DNA from: an uncultured Blautia sp.
GTDB lineage: Bacteria > Bacillota > Clostridia > Lachnospirales > Lachnospiraceae
Assembly (NCBI GenBank): GCA_900540785.1
Contig: UQHF01000016.1
Span: 1 to 64,000 of the forward strand
DNA length: 64,000 nt
Reading direction: 5' to 3'
Shown here one piece after another: positions 1 through 9,029 of the stretch (the first letter of the stretch is position 1; every line of letters starts with the position of its first letter). The position numbers and the translations under genes are program-made. The notes below the pieces were generated by a model that saw only the letters and a program-made list of their open reading frames with translations, was not told where the DNA came from and did no database searches.

Positions 1-1
1 C

Positions 2-27
2 CTATGATTTAATATATTTTATCATAG
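2..27. repeat. short inverted repeat at the window edge
   Basis: CTATGAT at 2-8 is the exact reverse complement of ATCATAG at 21-27, with an AT-only centre of 12 bases. It could be a weak hairpin or a protein site. No gene is visible to its left, so its role is unknown. Confidence 0.4.
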
Positions 28-103
28 AAGACCTTTATAGTGTTTAATTTACAGAGATTTTTTCACAGGCTCGATGCACTAAAGCATTTCCAAATGATTT
101 GAT

Positions 104-148
104 AAAAAATACAGCGAAATTGCATTTTTGCAGTTTCGCTGTATTTTT
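104..148. terminator. bidirectional intrinsic terminator below the Res fragment
   Basis: AAAAATACAGCGAAA and its near-complement TTTCGCTGTATTTTT flank a short centre, with an A-run on one side and a T-run on the other. The hairpin can therefore stop transcription in both directions. It lies 42 bases beyond the stop of the minus-strand restriction gene, where that gene's own terminator is expected. Confidence 0.7.
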
Positions 149-189
149 ACAATTTTGCTAATTTAATATTTTAGAAGGGGTCTGCTTTT

Positions 190-2055
190 TCATTGCCTGA
201 CTATTGCCTGAAAATCTTCATCAAACTCTTTCATCCGTTTTTCCAGATTAAAGAAATGGAGTCCCCATATTTTATAATCATTATCATCCGCAAACACAGT
301 TACAGGAATTGCTTCACCACGCAATTGGAGTAGGAACTTCTCCTTCCATGCATCTTTCTCTAGAAGTTGTGTGCCCTTCGGTTCGATAAATATTTGTAGC
401 TGTTCAAAGCCGTCCGTCTTATCCTGCTGCAGGAAAAGAACATAGTCCGGCTCGAACCGTTCACCATCTTCAAACGAATAGATGTGGAATTCCCGCTCGT
501 TTCTGACAAGGTAGATGCGATTATACAGCTTTCGCAAATCAGCAACAAATCCACGGAAATAAGCAACAAAAGCTTTTTCTTCTGATGTTCCGTAGTTATC
601 GGTATAGACAAACCAGTCCTCCGTTGAGAGGTCGATTTTCCACTCGCTCTTTACGGATGGATCGTTTTGTGAGATACCAATACCGCCATCATGTGGATCG
701 GTATAATTGACAGTCTTGTTACGAAAAACATCTCTGATCTTCCTTGCCCGGAAAGTTTTCGTTCCTCGGTATGTTTCATCAATACCAGAAATAGAGCCAG
801 CGATTTTACCAAGAACGTAGGAGACTGCCGCATAAAGCGTTTCCATAGTCGGATGTTCATCCTTGCTCTGAATGTCTATACGGACAGCACCAAGATATTC
901 ATTATCCGTGATGAACTGCCTTGTGGAGGTTACATTCGGAAAATATGAGTGTAGCGTGCTAAATTTGAAAATCGGGTATTTCATGAGTGCTTTGTTAACA
1001 ATAGCATAGTTGATTGCCGCAATCTCTCCAATTGTCATGTGCGCTGTCTTTAAATCGAAAACAAGGTCAACGCCTTGCGATGTTTCAAGCATAACGGAAT
1101 CAACACCAGAAGTCCCGGTTGCGGCCTGAAAACGGTAAATGTCATCCCGGACGGTCGGCGTAAGACCTCGCACGTCTTTTCTATCTTTTACCTCTCTTTC
1201 ATTTAAGAAGATGAATCCCTGCCGGTATAAATCAGTAGCCTTGAATTCGTTCTTAAGGACATATTCACGCTGGATGATTTTGTCGGTGTCTAAACCGATT
1301 TCACGCAAGGCGTTACGCAGTTCCGTTACATAGCGATGGTCGTTCTGGCAATGGTAATAGAGTGTCTCGCAGACACGCATCTCGCTGGTTACATCTTCAT
1401 CGTATTTCCTTTGAAACTTCGGCTGCTCATCGTTAAGCTGGAATGGGCAGTACCGTGCTCCACGTCCGATTAGCTGTGCTTCCGCTATAGTAGCGGGAGC
1501 TATTTTTTTACCGCTTGACTGTCTTGTTTCATAAAGTCGAACAATGTCAAACAGATTGAGGACGTCCCAACCTTCATCCAGCTTCTTGACCTCAAAAATC
1601 GCACGATAAGGATTGTCCGCATCTTCAAGAGAATTCAAAAGAATCTGCTTCTGTGTGGCATCCTTATCATCATTTACAGAAACGCAATGTTCTTCGGAAA
1701 AATCATCACGAAGCTCTGCGGCAAGCGTATCAAAAGAGATGCCATTGTTTGTGAAATATGCAAAGGCCTTGTGCATGACTTCGTTGTTGATGGCAGTAGA
1801 AAGGCTTCGTAGTTGTGCACCTGTCAGCTTTCTCATCGTTTCAATAAACTCAGCCATAAAGTCCTTGCTATCGGCAATTTTCGCCGCCTTAAACAAGACT
1901 ACAGGCTTAATCCCAAGACGATAGGGACTTAGGACAATCGTTTTTCGCACTCCAATACGAAAATCTCCAACCAAGACCGAGGGTTCTGTGTATGCTTTGC
2001 CTGATCCGGTGTTCCCCGAGGATAAAATCACAAACCACGACACAAATAATAATGT
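190..2055 (-). pseudogene. type III restriction enzyme Res subunit, C-terminal part only
   Basis: The frame holds the back half of a type III restriction subunit, the helicase-nuclease that cuts DNA with a Mod partner. Counting from the GTG at 2043 (617 residues), there is a helicase segment DEGWDVLNLFDIVRL near 156-170, the motif VI-like QLIGRGARYCPF near 190-201, and a PD-(D/E)xK nuclease core, FEPDY (Asp533) followed by FIEPKG (Glu554, Lys556). Complete Res proteins are usually several hundred residues longer. The N-terminal ATPase lobe with its DEAH box is missing, and the frame is closed by TAA at 2056-2058. Neither the GTG nor any nearby codon has a convincing ribosome site, and no mod gene is visible. 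The break faces the serine recombinase 143 bases away, which suggests loss by insertion or deletion at an element edge. A shortened but expressed protein cannot be excluded. Confidence 0.8.
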
Positions 2056-2124
2056 TTACAAAGAAAATGTTGAAACGTCGAAAGCAGCAAGATACAATAA
2101 TCGTGAGATAAGTGTCCAAACAAG

Positions 2125-2157
2125 TTTTCCAAGGGAAGAAATGCTTCCCTTGGAAAA
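2125..2157. repeat. perfect 14-bp inverted repeat between Res fragment and recombinase
   Basis: TTTTCCAAGGGAAG at 2125-2138 is followed after AAATG by its exact complement CTTCCCTTGGAAAA at 2144-2157. There is no T-run, so it is not a standard terminator. It sits 40 bases upstream of the recombinase start, where an operator, a leader hairpin or part of an attachment region would be plausible. Confidence 0.7.
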
Positions 2158-2197
2158 TACATAAGAAACTGTTGAGCAGTATAAGCGAGGAAGAACC

Positions 2198-3880
2198 ATG
2201 GCGAAAGAAAAGATAAAAGTTTATACCTATACGCGAGTGTCTACCGCCATGCAGATTGGCGGCTACTCGCTGGATGCCTAGAAATCCCGTATGAAAGCCT
2301 TGGCAGAATTCAATGATTATGAGATTGCTCACGAATATGAGGATACGGGAAAATCGGGTAAATCGATTGAAGGCCGTACGCAATTTAACCAGATGATGGA
2401 GGACATCAAAACCGGCAAGGATGGCGTTTCCTTTGTTATGGTCTTCAAGCTGTCCCGTTTTGGCAGAAATGCGGCGGATGTCCTTTCCACCTTACAGGTC
2501 ATGCAGGATTTTGGCGTCAACCTAATCTGCGTGGAGGATGGTATTGATTCCTCCAAAGATGCGGGAAAGCTGATGATTTCCGTCCTATCGGCAGTGGCGG
2601 AAATTGAGCGTGAAAACATCCGTGTCCAAAACATGGAAGGCCGTATCCAAAAGGTCAGAGAGGGTAAGTGGAACAGCGGCTTTGCCCCTACGGCTATAAA
2701 CTGGTGGATGGGCAAGCTGGAAATCAACGAAGAGGAAGCTCCGGCGATTCGCACCATCTATGAGCAGTATGTTACAACCGATTCCGGCGCAAATGGGATC
2801 GCAAAATATCTTGAAAATCATGGGATCAGCAAAGTCCAGCGCCAGAACGGGAAAAATCCTCTTTTTGATGCTCGTCTGATCCGCATGGTTCTGAAAAATC
2901 CGGTTTACTGCGGCAAGATTGTGTATGGCAGGCGAAAAACCGAAAAGGTACATGGGACCAGAAACGAGTACCGTTTGGTAGAACAAGAAAACTTTTTGTT
3001 GGTGGATGGTCTGCATGAGACCATTATCCCGGAGGATGTATGGCAGGCAGCGCAGGTCAAGTTGGCTGCTCAAGCCAAACGGTATGAACACGTCAACAAA
3101 GGGAAAAACGAATGCACTCACCTGTTGTCCGGCATCGTAAAATGTCCCATATGCGGTGTTGGAATGTACGGTAATAAGTGCGTGAAGCGGAAAGCAGACG
3201 GCAGCAAATACAAGGATTTCTACTACTATGGCTGTAAACATCGCTCTATGACCCGTGGGTATAAATGCGATTACAAGAAGCAAATTCGGAAAGAGCTGCT
3301 GGACGATGCTGTGGCGGAGGTAATCTGTAAGCTGGTCAGCAATCCAAAATTTGCGGCGATGATGTAGGAAAAGATTAACATGAAAGTCGATACCACGGCG
3401 ATTGAGCAGGAAATCAGCAACTATGAAAAGCAGCTTCGCCAGGCTTATTCCACCAAATCCAAGCTGATTGAAGAAATCGACTCTCTTGACCCAGACGACC
3501 GGCATTACAGCAGGCGGAAATCGGACCTTGATGATCGGCTCTATGGGATGTATGATAAGATTGAAGAATTGGAGTCTCTGCTGATTGCAGCCAGAGCCAA
3601 GAAACAGGCTATTGAGGCAGAAAAGCTGACCGGCGATAATATCTACAAGGTTCTAATCTACTTCGATCAACTCTATGGAAAGATGAACGACAGAGAGAAA
3701 CGGCAGCTAATTGAGGAACTGATTTCTGAAATTCAGATTTATCCGGAGCGTCAGCCCAATGGCCAGTAGTTGAAATCTATCAAGTTCCGACTGCCTATCA
3801 TAGAGGAAGATATGAATATCAGTTTGGACAATGAACAGCAAGTTGAAACCGTCTGCCTTCTGTCGAAAAAAATTCAATAA
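2198..3880 (+). pseudogene. large serine recombinase with three in-frame TAG codons
   Basis: Read through its stops, this frame encodes a 560-residue large serine recombinase of the kind that integrates and excises conjugative elements and phages. The resolvase domain begins with RVST (catalytic Ser15), followed by a recombinase domain, a zinc ribbon starting CPICG (316-320), a coiled-coil region and the usual tail ending at TAA 3878-3880. Three TAG codons interrupt it, at 2279-2281 (codon 28), 3365-3367 (codon 390) and 3767-3769 (codon 524). From memory of the family these stand for Gln, Gln and Trp. Residues near 165-171 read TAINWWM, where the family has a PYGYKL-type motif: one T appears lost after 2689 and one G gained near 2708-2711. 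A GAGGAAG-like site precedes the ATG. Without suppression no active enzyme is expected. The frame is otherwise intact, which implies recent decay or sequence error. Confidence 0.85.
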
Positions 3881-3981
3881 ATATAAAATCGTGTCAGTCT
3901 GTTTTAAGTCCATTGATTTGTAAAAACTGCACAAAAATACAACCTCAAATATGACTATAATGACGAAAAACACACATGGTG

Positions 3982-4010
3982 TTGACAATGGTGAGTACAA
4001 GGCATATACT
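3982..4010 (+). promoter_or_regulatory. sigma-A promoter for the GH63 gene
   Basis: TTGACA (3982-3987) and TATACT (4005-4010) are separated by 17 bases, close to the vegetative consensus. Transcription should start near 4017, just before a palindrome at 4019-4041 and about 95 bases ahead of the secreted enzyme. Confidence 0.75.
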
Positions 4011-4018
4011 AACCGTAG

Positions 4019-4041
4019 ATTTGTTAATCTAATTGACAAAT
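4019..4041. promoter_or_regulatory. candidate operator palindrome
   Basis: ATTTGTTAAT (4019-4028) and ATTGACAAAT (4032-4041) form ten-base arms with one mismatch around a 3-base centre. The site lies at the expected transcription start of the GH63 promoter, a classic repressor position. The ROK regulator encoded just downstream is the natural candidate because ROK repressors bind AT-rich palindromes. That link is inference. Confidence 0.45.
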
Positions 4042-4111
4042 AAATCTAATAAACTAATGATCGATTATTTAGTCCGTAACAAAAAAATCAATGGATAACA
4101 AGGTGACAGGT

Positions 4112-6415
4112 ATGAGGAAAAAAATACATAAAAAAATCAGCCTTCTTATGGCTGCCTGCATGACAGCAGGAATGATGGGGAGCGTAAATGTTCAGGCAGA
4201 ATCCCTTTACACACAGGAAGACTTTGCAAATGTGCTGGATGTAACAGCAAGATTAGATGAAACTGCTTACGGATACTATGAGACAGATAAATTCAATATT
4301 TTCTCCGATATGGGCGCATGGCATGGGTATCATCTTCACACATTAGATGATGTAGATACATATGGAGGATTTGCAGGTCCGCATATCATCGGTCAGGATG
4401 TAGGAATGAATTTATCAGACTGCATCAGTCGCCTGAAACTGAAAAAAGCAGACGGGGAAGAGATTGACCTTACAGATGCCAGAACTTATACAGCGTACTA
4501 TCCGGGAAAATTAATGCAGTATTATGAAGAACGTGATGAATACAAAGTAACACTGGAATTGATCTTCGCGAGCGGAAGAACAAATTATGTCCGCACAACA
4601 ATCGAGAATTATTCAGATGAGCCGCTGGTTCTTGATGTAGCATGGGACGGAAAGGTTTTTGACCATAATAATATCGGAGATGAGGCTTATCCGACAAATG
4701 CCACATTTGAAGACTGTGAAAATGGAGTACAGGTAGGTTTTGCAGAATATTCTGACGCCTGGACAACAACGGAGGAGACAAAGTATACAATCCGTCACAG
4801 TGAGGAAGTAACAACAGAAATTGCAGAAGATAAAATGAGTTATGTTTCCAGATTAAATGAGCCCGTAACTGTGGAAAAGGGAACACCATATGTGACCTAT
4901 ACAGCAGAAAGCTATACTTTTACATCAGATGAGGCAGCAGAAGAAGCAAAAGTAGTGGAAGGGCTGTTTGCGGAGCCGGAGAAAGCGTTTGAAGAAAACC
5001 GCACAAGATGGCAGGGATATTTAGATAAAACATTTGATAAAGAAGATGACGTTCCGAAGCCATATAAAAATGCGACTGTAAAAGCTATGGAAACTCTGAT
5101 CACAAACTGGAAAAGTCCGGCAGGAAAATATAAACACAGTGGTCTGACTCCATCTATGTCCTATATGTGGTTTAATGGCGTATGGGGCTGGGATACATGG
5201 AAAAATGCCGCAGGTATTGCAGAGTTTGACCCGCAGCTTGCTGCAGATGGAATCCGTTGTATGTTTGACTATCAGATTCAGGAAGATGATCCGGTACGTC
5301 CGCAGGATGCAGGAACAATTTTTGACTGCTTCACTTATAAAGAAGGTTCTGAAAACTTCAGAAATTCCAAACCTCCTCTTGCAGCCTGGGGTGTATGGAA
5401 AGTATATCAGGAAGGCGGAGATAAAGAATTTCTTGAGGAAATGTATCCCAAGTTGACGGCATATCACGATTGGTGGTATACTAACCGTGATACAGACCAC
5501 AATGGTGTTGCGGAATACGGCGGCATGGTTGACGACGCACATTATCAGAAAGATGAAGATGGAAATATCCTGAAAGATGAAAATGGGAAACCGTTATTAA
5601 ATGTAGAAAACATCATTGAGGCGGCAGCATGGGAAAGCGGCATGGATAACGCAACACGCTTTGATCAGGAAGGAAACGGACCAGATGATGTAGGCGTACT
5701 TGTATATGAAAATGAGAATGCAGAAGGCGAAGTAGTTGGATATTCTCTGAATCAGGAATCTGTAGATTTGAATGCAATGCTTTATGCCGAAAAAGGTTTC
5801 CTGAAATCTATGGCAGAAGAACTTGGAAAGACAGAAGATGCTGCAAAATATGAAGAAGAAGCAGCCGAACTTGCAGACTATATCAATACAAATATGTGGG
5901 ACGAGGAAACTGGTTTCTACTATGATTTACAGATCAGCGAGGACGGTTCCGAAAAGAAGATCCTTACAAACAGAGGAAAGGGAACAGAAGGCTGGATGCC
6001 TCTCTGGGCAAAATTGGCTCCTGCAGACAGAGCGGAGAAGGTAAAGGACAATATGATGGACGAAGAGAAATTTAACCTGAGAGTTCCGATGCCAACCGCA
6101 TCTTTTGATAACGACAAGTTTAATCCATATCGTTACTGGAGAGGCCCTGTATGGCTGGATCAGGCACTGTACGGTGTAGAAGCACTTCAGAATTATGGAT
6201 ACGAAGAGGAAGCAAAAGATCTTGCTTATAAACTTTTCGACGGAGCGGAAGGGCTTCTGGGAGATGCGGCAATTCAGGAAAATTATAATCCGGTTACAGG
6301 AGAGGGACTTCATACTAAGAATTTCTCCTGGTCTGCGGCAGCTTACTATATGTTATACAAGAATGCACTGGTGGAAACAAATCCATCTACTCAGACAGGA
6401 CTGGAAATGAAATAA
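4112..6415 (+). CDS. secreted GH63 alpha-glucosidase-like glycoside hydrolase (YgjK type)
   Basis: This 767-residue protein resembles E. coli YgjK and processing glucosidase I of family GH63, enzymes that remove alpha-linked glucose. Visible motifs are the WGWDTWK stretch of the (alpha/alpha)6 barrel, VRPQDAG, SKPPLAAWGVW, ESGMDNATRFD (which holds the likely acid Asp) and ENYNPVTGEG followed by FSWSAAAYYML (which holds the likely base Glu). An N-terminal signal peptide (MRKKIHKKIS, a hydrophobic core, VNVQA cut site) has no lipobox, so the protein is probably released or loosely held outside. The ATG at 4112 is preferred over 4091 because AAGGTG precedes it at good spacing and the signal peptide begins there. 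It has its own promoter and operator-like site. It is the only mannoside-region hydrolase with an export signal. In high-mannose N-glycan use it could trim glucosylated arms, but the substrate is not shown by sequence. Confidence 0.85.
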   Translation: MRKKIHKKISLLMAACMTAGMMGSVNVQAESLYTQEDFANVLDVTARLDETAYGYYETDKFNIFSDMGAWHGYHLHTLDDVDTYGGFAGPHIIGQDVGMNLSDCISRLKLKKADGEEIDLTDARTYTAYYPGKLMQYYEERDEYKVTLELIFASGRTNYVRTTIENYSDEPLVLDVAWDGKVFDHNNIGDEAYPTNATFEDCENGVQVGFAEYSDAWTTTEETKYTIRHSEEVTTEIAEDKMSYVSRLNEPVTVEKGTPYVTYTAESYTFTSDEAAEEAKVVEGLFAEPEKAFEENRTRWQGYLDKTFDKEDDVPKPYKNATVKAMETLITNWKSPAGKYKHSGLTPSMSYMWFNGVWGWDTWKNAAGIAEFDPQLAADGIRCMFDYQIQEDDPVRPQDAGTIFDCFTYKEGSENFRNSKPPLAAWGVWKVYQEGGDKEFLEEMYPKLTAYHDWWYTNRDTDHNGVAEYGGMVDDAHYQKDEDGNILKDENGKPLLNVENIIEAAAWESGMDNATRFDQEGNGPDDVGVLVYENENAEGEVVGYSLNQESVDLNAMLYAEKGFLKSMAEELGKTEDAAKYEEEAAELADYINTNMWDEETGFYYDLQISEDGSEKKILTNRGKGTEGWMPLWAKLAPADRAEKVKDNMMDEEKFNLRVPMPTASFDNDKFNPYRYWRGPVWLDQALYGVEALQNYGYEEEAKDLAYKLFDGAEGLLGDAAIQENYNPVTGEGLHTKNFSWSAAAYYMLYKNALVETNPSTQTGLEMK

Positions 6416-6425
6416 AACGATGATG

Positions 6426-6457
6426 ACAGGGTGCTGTACAGATGTACAGCGCCCTGT
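6426..6457. terminator. 15-bp hairpin between GH63 gene and ROK regulator
   Basis: ACAGGGTGCTGTACA (6426-6440) pairs with TGTACAGCGCCCTGT (6443-6457), with one G-T wobble and a loop of two bases. It begins 11 bases after the GH63 stop and ends 20 bases before the ROK start. There is no long T-run, so it could be a weak terminator, an RNA-stability hairpin or an operator for autoregulation. Confidence 0.5.
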
Positions 6458-6477
6458 TTGCAGATAGGGGGAGTTTA

Positions 6478-7707
6478 ATGGCAACAGAAAAGAGTATTAA
6501 TCAGGAAAAACAGCAGAAAATTAACAGGACTCTTGTATTAAGGCTGGTACGTCAGGAAAAACTTGCATCAAGAGCAGAGATTGCAAAGCTTTCCGGGCTG
6601 CAGAGAGCGACTATTACCAATATCGTAAAAGAACTGATCGAGCTTGGCATCGTGGTGGAAGACGGACTTTTAAGTGGCGATAAGGGCCGCAGGTCTATCG
6701 GTATCCGGATCAATGGAGAAAAATTTGGTGTTGCGGGAGTTATGGTTACAAGAGAGTATTTTGGAGTGAGTCTGATCGGACTATCCGGAGAAATACACGA
6801 GACAAGATACTTTAAAATGGAAGAAACGGATTCTGTGTCGGAAAGTATAAAACGGATCAAAACGGAGATCCGCCATATGATAGAGACTCATCAGCAGGAA
6901 TTTCAGACTCTGGCTGTTGGAGTTGCTGTGCCGGGGCCATATAAAATAGACGGAGATGAGGTTGTGTTTGTCACAAATCTGGTCGGTTGGGATGGAAGCC
7001 CTATCAGCTCTCTTTTACAGGCGGATTTTAATATTCCTGTTTACATCGAAAATGACGCAAACGCAGGAGCCTTTGCTCAGTTGTGGAACTATGAAAAGAG
7101 ACTTTCCAGAAAAGACATGGCGTATATTGTAGCTGGCCAGGGAATCGGCTGTGGAATTATCTCAAATGGAATACTTTTAAAGGGAGCTTTGGGAATTGCA
7201 GGAGAAATCGGGCATACTACCATTGATTATTGTGGGCCGCGGTGTGAGTGCGGGAATTACGGGTGTCTGGAAATGTATTGTTCCATGCTTGTATTTAAGA
7301 AAAATATACGCGCACGTCTGGCGAGGGGAGAAGAATCCTGGGTTCGGGGATCATACGAAAAGAAGGGGTTTCTCACACAGGATATATTAAAAGAGGCGAT
7401 GGAAAGAGGAGACAGGCTCGTAAAAGAGGAATTTGACAAAATGTGTGAATATCTGGCTGTCGGGATTATAAATGTTATTAATCAGCTGAATCCGGAGCTT
7501 GTGATCATAGGAGACAGTCTTGCAGAAATTGGCGGGGAATATATGCTGATAAAAATTAAAAGCAAAATACAGGAACGTGTTCGTCCGATTATCTGGGATA
7601 ATCTTCAGGTAGAGTTAAACGAAATACCGGAAAATCCGATTCTTGTAGGAGCAGCAGCTATTGCGGCACAGCATGTGTTCGAAAATCCGGCAGAATTTAT
7701 AAAATAA
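6478..7707 (+). CDS. ROK family transcriptional regulator
   Basis: This 409-residue protein has a winged helix-turn-helix near residues 15-65 (SRAEIAKLSGLQRATITNIV) followed by a ROK sugar-kinase-like fold. The ROK signature GEIGHTTIDYCGPRCECG, continuing to GCLE, carries the His and Cys zinc ligands. Such proteins (XylR, NagC, Mlc types) repress sugar genes until a sugar or sugar phosphate binds. The ATG at 6478 is chosen because a GGGGGAG ribosome site precedes it. An upstream ATG at 6442 lies inside the hairpin without one. It sits directly behind the GH63 gene and ahead of the sugar nucleotidyltransferase, so local control of the glycan genes is likely. The effector is unknown. Confidence 0.9.
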   Translation: MATEKSINQEKQQKINRTLVLRLVRQEKLASRAEIAKLSGLQRATITNIVKELIELGIVVEDGLLSGDKGRRSIGIRINGEKFGVAGVMVTREYFGVSLIGLSGEIHETRYFKMEETDSVSESIKRIKTEIRHMIETHQQEFQTLAVGVAVPGPYKIDGDEVVFVTNLVGWDGSPISSLLQADFNIPVYIENDANAGAFAQLWNYEKRLSRKDMAYIVAGQGIGCGIISNGILLKGALGIAGEIGHTTIDYCGPRCECGNYGCLEMYCSMLVFKKNIRARLARGEESWVRGSYEKKGFLTQDILKEAMERGDRLVKEEFDKMCEYLAVGIINVINQLNPELVIIGDSLAEIGGEYMLIKIKSKIQERVRPIIWDNLQVELNEIPENPILVGAAAIAAQHVFENPAEFIK

Positions 7708-7753
7708 AGGCAATATTTTACTCATACTGGACTTTTTCTGCCGTAATTTGCAG

Positions 7754-7782
7754 TTGAAGTTTAGAAATACATATAGTATCAT
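7754..7782 (+). promoter_or_regulatory. candidate promoter of the nucleotidyltransferase gene
   Basis: TTGAAG (7754-7759) and TATCAT (7777-7782) are 17 bases apart in the short gap after the ROK gene. Overlapping TATAGT gives an alternative -10 at poorer spacing. Confidence 0.4.
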
Positions 7783-7808
7783 AGAGCTACCAAGACAGAA
7801 AGGAAGAA

Positions 7809-8732
7809 ATGAAAATGAAAAAAACAGCACTTGTTATTATGGCAGCAGGAATGGGAACCCGTTTCGGAAAGGGGATCAAACAGCTTGCGCCTGTAGGGCC
7901 AAAAGGAGAAATCATCATGGATTATTCCATTCGTGATGCTCTGGAGGCAGGTTTTAACAAAGTTGTTTTCATTATCCGCAAGGATATTGAGGAGGAGTTC
8001 CGCAAAGTGATCGGAGAAAGAATCGAGAAAATCACAGAAGTAGCATACGCATTCCAGGATATGGAAGATATTCCGGAGGGATTTTCTGTTCCGGACGGAC
8101 GTACAAAACCGTGGGGAACCGGTCATGCAGTTCTGGCAGCAAAAAAGGTTCTCGATGAGCCGTTTGCAGTCATTAACGCGGATGATTACTACGGAAAAGA
8201 AGCATATGTAAAAGTACATGATTATCTTGTAAGCGAGCAGCCGGAAGATGGAAAGCTTCATATTTGTATGGCCGGCTTCCGTCTGGGAAACACACTGAGC
8301 GACAATGGAAGCGTGACAAGAGGAATCTGCCATATTGAGAACGGACAGCTTACAGGCGTGGCAGAGACACATAATATATATAAGACGGAAACAGGGGCAG
8401 AAGAGCGTAAGGAAGATGGAACTTCTCAGGTTCTCGACACAAAAAGCCTTGTATCTATGAATATGTGGGGACTGACACCTGCATTTATGGAAACTCTGGA
8501 AGCTGGATTCAAAGAGTTTCTGGCAGGGGTCGAGCCGGGAGATATTAAGAAAGAATACCTTCTGCCGGAGCTTGTTGACCGTCTGATCCATTCCGGAAAA
8601 GCTCAGGTAGACGTACTGGAAACAAAAGATGAATGGTTTGGCGTGACTTATCAGGAGGACAAGGAGACTGTGATGGCGGCGTTCCGTGCGCTGACAGAAG
8701 CGGGCGTATATCCGGACGGTTTATACGAATAA
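7809..8732 (+). CDS. sugar-phosphate nucleotidyltransferase family protein
   Basis: This 307-residue protein opens with the nucleotidyltransferase signature AAGMGTRFGKGIKQL, a variant of the GxGTR...PK pyrophosphorylase motif, and has AVINADDYYG near residues 118-127, the usual metal-binding Asp region. Such enzymes join a sugar phosphate to a nucleotide (NDP-sugar plus pyrophosphate) or act on related phosphorylated alcohols. The exact substrate cannot be read from the sequence. AGGAAG lies just before the ATG. A second in-frame ATG at 7815 has better spacing, so the start may be two codons later. No signal peptide is present, so it is cytoplasmic. A GlmM-type mutase follows after a structured 297-base gap, so the two may supply a nucleotide sugar in turn, but they look separately transcribed. 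Confidence 0.85.
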   Translation: MKMKKTALVIMAAGMGTRFGKGIKQLAPVGPKGEIIMDYSIRDALEAGFNKVVFIIRKDIEEEFRKVIGERIEKITEVAYAFQDMEDIPEGFSVPDGRTKPWGTGHAVLAAKKVLDEPFAVINADDYYGKEAYVKVHDYLVSEQPEDGKLHICMAGFRLGNTLSDNGSVTRGICHIENGQLTGVAETHNIYKTETGAEERKEDGTSQVLDTKSLVSMNMWGLTPAFMETLEAGFKEFLAGVEPGDIKKEYLLPELVDRLIHSGKAQVDVLETKDEWFGVTYQEDKETVMAAFRALTEAGVYPDGLYE

Positions 8733-8742
8733 AGGAAAATGA

Positions 8743-8917
8743 GGCATGCGCTCAAAGATGCCAGACGAATTGTTCCGCACTTCGTGCTTTCACAATTCTG
8801 CCCGATATTCGCATATCGTGAAGCTTGCGCTCCACTTTTATGCTTATCTCGGGGCGGGTCATAAAGGCATAAAACCACTTCTATGCAAGCATATCGTGGT
8901 TTATGGCCTTTTGCCCC
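8743..8917. repeat. cluster of consecutive hairpins in a 297-base gap
   Basis: Four inverted repeats follow one another. They are GGCAT/ATGCC (8743-8762), GAATTGT/ACAATTC enclosing GCAC-TTC-GTGC (8767-8798), CGATAT/ATATCG with a TCGC loop (8803-8818), and a longer imperfect stem with outer GGGGC/GCCCC and inner ATAAA..CCAC/GTGG..TTTAT parts (8851-8917). TTTTATGC at 8836-8843 can also pair with GCATAAAA at 8867-8874. No coding frame is credible here. It may be a terminator complex, a decayed miniature element or a structured RNA. Confidence 0.5.
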
Positions 8918-8954
8918 TGGCATTAGAAAATATTGTGCAAAAAAAAAGAATGAT

Positions 8955-8983
8955 GTGACAAATTCTCTCAAATGTGGTAATAT
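8955..8983 (+). promoter_or_regulatory. promoter of the glmM-like gene
   Basis: GTGACA (8955-8960) and TAATAT (8978-8983) are 17 bases apart. The gene starts 46 bases further on, behind a GAGGGAG ribosome site. Confidence 0.6.
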
Positions 8984-9029
8984 GACTTTGGAATAAAACA
9001 AAATCTTTTCAAGCGAGGGAGAAATTATT

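Noticed and set aside
2585..3505. Long minus-strand frame opposite the recombinase
   Set aside because: It mirrors the recombinase on the other strand, has no domain sense and no ribosome site.
2198..3880. Host-wide reassignment of TAG as a sense codon
   Set aside because: Many intact genes in the window end in TAG at the expected family length, so UAG works as a stop in this genome.
6442..6477. Upstream ATG start for the ROK regulator
   Set aside because: It lies in the hairpin at 6426-6457, has no ribosome site and adds residues unlike ROK proteins. The ATG at 6478 has GGGGGAG.
7779..8591. 270-codon minus-strand frame opposite the nucleotidyltransferase
   Set aside because: It is a shadow of a well-supported gene with no start signal and an unlikely composition.
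8851..8917. Known riboswitch ahead of glmM (for example glmS-like)
   Set aside because: No conserved riboswitch strings were recognised, and the hairpins lie upstream of the mapped promoter rather than in the leader.
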